Shown here in pieces: positions 61,206 to 64,000 of a stretch of 64,000 nt of DNA. The position numbers and the translations under genes were made by a program. Numbering within the stretch: the first letter of the stretch is position 1; the number at the start of each line of letters is the position of its first letter. Under the pieces are notes generated by a model. That model had not been told where the DNA came from and searched no databases. It worked only from the letters and a program-made list of their open reading frames with translations. Source of the stretch: Echeneis naucrates (lineage: Eukaryota > Chordata > Actinopteri > Carangiformes > Echeneidae); NCBI RefSeq assembly GCF_900963305.1, contig NC_042518.1, positions 11,546,486 through 11,610,485 on the forward strand, written 5' to 3'.

Positions 61206-62443
61206 TCACACCGCTGTTGCTTCCTTGCTCTGCTTCTCTTGTTCCTGCCTGCTGAAGTAGTCCTTGTTGAGCCTGACGTCCCTCTTTAAAGGTAACATGG
61301 GCTCTTCTGTCAGTAACTTGCCAGTTGCTTTCTGGTGCTGGGCAAACAGCATGGCACGAAGCAGGGGGGGGTAGTACACATAGCGTACAGGCGGCTCAGG
61401 GAGTGGCTCAAAGTCCCTGAACTCCTGCTCCATGTGCTTAGGAATCAGGCGCCAGTCATGGTACATCACCTTGTCCACCTCCTTGACCTCACTCTCTTGT
61501 TTTCCTGCCAAGCCAAAAAGAAAAACAAGAGAATAATTATCATTTGTAATTAAAAATGTAGAAACGTGATTTCTGTCTAGAGAAACTTGAGCTGTACTGT
61601 CATAATTCAGAAATCATTCACAGACAGTTCTTCAGTGGTAACTATGTTGTAGCCTACATATACACATTAATAATACACATCTACATATATTATTGGCCAT
61701 AAATAACATTCTCCAGATTACCAGAGAAATAGACACTATTGAATTTTTTACTAGCGTTAAAGTCTTTTCAGATTTCTCTTTATTACTTAATGTGATGTAA
61801 ACGTAATATACTACGAAAGCCATGTTGCACTGGAACTGACTGAGTCTGAACCCTGACTCTTGTCTTACATCAATGAAATGTCGTCTCAGGGTTAATACAC
61901 TCACTAATAAGAGGTCCAGTCATACCTTTGTAGGTGAGGATCCCCCATGCTTTGCCATGATCCATGTTCTAGATGCCACAAAAACAAGATGTAGTTGGTT
62001 CCAGAATACATCATATCAGTCTTTATTTGGTATGAGACAGTCGTCACATTCATTTCTCCACTTATCGATCATGGCAACAGCAGACTTGCACACTGTCACA
62101 GTTTACAGATGTGCCATGCTCTCACCTCAGCTGTGTAGTCGACCTTGACCTTGGTGATCTGCCAGTAGCTGGGCTCAGTATGATCCTCTATCCAGGACTT
62201 GCGGGTGAAGAGGCGGCCCACACCGAACATCCTCATGCCAGCCAGCAGGGAGAAGAGGCGGCTCTCCCTGCGGACATCCTCCCAGGCAAGAACCGGCAGC
62301 TTCTTCCCCGTGAGTGGCCGCGTCATGGTGTCATAGTCCAGGGCGTACTTCTGGGATTCCCGTGGCCGGGACTTGAGCTCCCGGTACGCTCGGATCTTCC
62401 GGGCCATCTCTGCTATGTGACGGATTTGTTTTTTCTTCACCAT
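61206..62443 (-). CDS. mrps34: Mitochondrial small ribosomal subunit protein mS34
   Basis: Three exons (minus): 62443-62126, 61968-61926, 61504-61206; 660 nt, 219 aa (human 218). The sequence tracks human MRPS34 along its length: LIAE-like RHIAEMARKIRAYREL, LAWEDVRRESRLFSLL, RLFTRKSWIEDHTEPSYW, DYTAE joined to NMDHGKAWGILTYKG, VMYHDWRLIPKH, YYPPLLRAM and TEEPMLPLKRDVRLN. The basic N-terminus fits mitochondrial import. Role: structural protein of the 28S subunit of the mitoribosome, needed for 12S rRNA stability. The start has A/G-rich Kozak context and matches the human MxRKK-type start. It lies upstream of and in tandem with nme3, as in human. Confidence 0.95.
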
Positions 62444-62600
62444 GACTGTGGGATGTTACAGCAGCTCCTCCAAACCCCGGTCCGTCCTGCAACAGCAGGA
62501 GATTCATATACTCACAGCTGGACCTGAAGTGGCTCCGGTGCCTGATAGTTACAGAGGAAGCCCTGACAGCCTGTCAGTCACTTTACTGGCCCTCAATAAT

Positions 62601-62681
62601 AGAGCTAACGGAGCTAACAGAGCTAACAGAACTAACCGAGCTAACCGAGCTAACAGAGCTAACAGAACTAACAGAGCTAAC
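62601..62681. repeat. 9-bp minisatellite (AGAGCTAAC)9 upstream of mrps34
   Basis: Nine head-to-tail 9-mers with changes only at the first base and at one internal position (GAGCTAAC/GAACTAAC). It starts about 160 bp before the mrps34 start codon, probably in its promoter or 5' UTR. On the plus strand it gives a spurious Arg/Thr-Ala-Asn open frame. Confidence 0.95.
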
Positions 62682-62905
62682 CTCAGCTATCTATTAGCTG
62701 GTAAAATAACATCATTTCCAAACGGCAGCTGGTAAAGTTTCCCCGAGCCATTGATAATGTTTACGAATAACAATAATTTGTTTTATAATACCTGATACGG
62801 AGAACTGGTTGTGCTTGACCTCAGCAAGCAAGCGAGGCACACAAACCTTGTCCGGCACCCTAAACGTTCCGTGAGTTCTGCAGACCAACTTCCGTTCCGT
62901 CTGTT
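62682..62905 (-). promoter_or_regulatory. mrps34: Possible mrps34 upstream promoter element
   Basis: ACTTCCGTTCCG at 62888-62899 resembles tandem ETS/GABPA half sites, which are common in mitochondrial protein gene promoters. Use by mrps34 is inferred from proximity only. Confidence 0.3.
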
Positions 62906-64000
62906 AACTTCGTTTAATCTATCAACAAAATAAACGGATAAATAATGAAACGATAATTAGTAATACTTGAAGAGTCCGATTAAAATATCTAAATGTATTT
63001 TAAACATGCATCAAATATCTTTTTACAATTTTTTATGACCGAAGGTATCTTATTACTTTGAAATCGTGGTCAAACATGAACCTTTTCACGTGTTAGAATT
63101 AAAATTGAATGGTTTTCAGAACAATACATGCAAGAATCATTAAAGATGCCCCAAAGATGAGGATTACTGCTGACCTCTCAAACATCCTTCCTTCTAACAT
63201 CTCTCCAGAACATTTCGAACAAGAGTTGTGTTTTAGTTTTTGTATGTTTACTTTTTTTTTTTAACTTATGAATTATCACACCTATAAAGCAAAGCGGTTG
63301 AATACCCTGTCCTGTTTTCATTTTAAAAGCTCATGCCCTACCCAATGTCACATGAATTGCACTCCAGTTTATGTATTTTTTTTTTCCTCATATGTTAATA
63401 TTGAAAATGGAAGCATTTAATAGAGCAATGTAGTAACCTACATCTATAGCCTACAACTATACTATTACAGATACAGCAAATCCTGGAGGTTACAAAGTAG
63501 TGGCAGTAATTCAGCATTCATTTTATTTTCAGCTGAAAATCATGCTGATCAGTTGTACAGAAAAAGGCCAGTAAAGGCCTTCACAGACAGTATTATTAAT
63601 GTTATGTAATATAGAAGAAACACTTAGAATTTTTCTCTTTACAGTATAACAGTAAGAAAAAGTGCATGGATGCATCATTATGAAGACAAATGCAGTGAAA
63701 GAAGTTTAAAAAAACATCTGCTGGACTAAAACTAACCTCTTTGTGGTTTCATCGCTGACTCTACAAAGAGGGAGTACTAATGAGTTATTACACAACTGGA
63801 CTGAATGAAGAGTCATGTCACTGCTCATTACTGATGAACATGGTCCTCTAGTACCATCACCACTGTTGTACCAGTGTGTCCATAACAGCACCCCACTCAT
63901 TCCTTATGAAAACCATTATCACACAAAATGCTTGCATTGCATAGTACCTTAAATCTTTGTGTACTTTCACCAAGACCTTGAGGGGTGAACATAATCAGAC
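62906..64000. other. Right flank without a recognised gene
   Basis: AT-rich sequence with no convincing exon, splice pair or RNA gene. It may be intergenic or the UTR/intron of a gene beyond the window. Confidence 0.5.

Noticed and set aside
62442-62735. Open frame with Arg/Thr-Ala-Asn repeats on the plus strand
   Set aside because: Translation of the 9-bp minisatellite upstream of mrps34, not a gene.

Overview
The window is a piece of vertebrate nuclear DNA, almost certainly from a teleost fish. Genes are split into many short exons with GT-AG introns, and A/T runs, (CA)n, (TA)n and trinucleotide microsatellites are common. Several fossil repeats of kinds common in spiny-rayed fishes sit in introns: a tRNA-derived SINE, a hAT-type element with 8-bp target duplications, and a miniature Tc1/mariner-like element. 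Six protein-coding genes could be rebuilt exon by exon. In every case the summed exon lengths close in frame and the predicted length is close to the vertebrate orthologue.

Layout, left to right: dhrs7b (+, 1266-3809), a peroxisomal/ER short-chain dehydrogenase of ether-lipid synthesis. cramp1 (-, 18518-6586), a SANT-domain chromatin regulator, convergent with dhrs7b. jpt2 (+, 21460-24948), a microtubule-associated/NAADP-binding protein, divergent from cramp1. mapk8ip3 (+, 30067-54805), the JIP3 kinesin/dynein-JNK scaffold, with at least 33 coding exons. nme3 (-, 60139-57157), a nucleoside diphosphate kinase, convergent with mapk8ip3. mrps34 (-, 62443-61206), a mitochondrial ribosomal small-subunit protein. 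The last 1.3 kb holds no gene I recognise.

The block cramp1-jpt2-mapk8ip3-nme3-mrps34 matches the gene content of human 16p13.3, which supports the identifications. dhrs7b lies on chromosome 17 in human, and cramp1 appears inverted relative to human, so the left part of the window looks rearranged. The genes do not form a pathway; they are neighbours by ancient synteny.

The most interesting signals concern RNA processing. (1) A second, in-frame first exon for nme3 at 59673-59592 would replace the hydrophobic N-terminus with a polar, basic one. (2) A candidate 24-nt neural-type microexon in mapk8ip3 lies just before the JNK-docking motif, behind a UGC-rich, UCUG-rich 3' splice site. (3) Two further mapk8ip3 exons of only 12 and 18 nt are consecutive. 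(4) mapk8ip3 also shows a tandem NAGNAG acceptor, a pair of in-frame acceptors 33 nt apart, and a GC-AG intron required by the reading frame. I see no CRISPR, operon, integrated virus or toxin system; this is ordinary host euchromatin.
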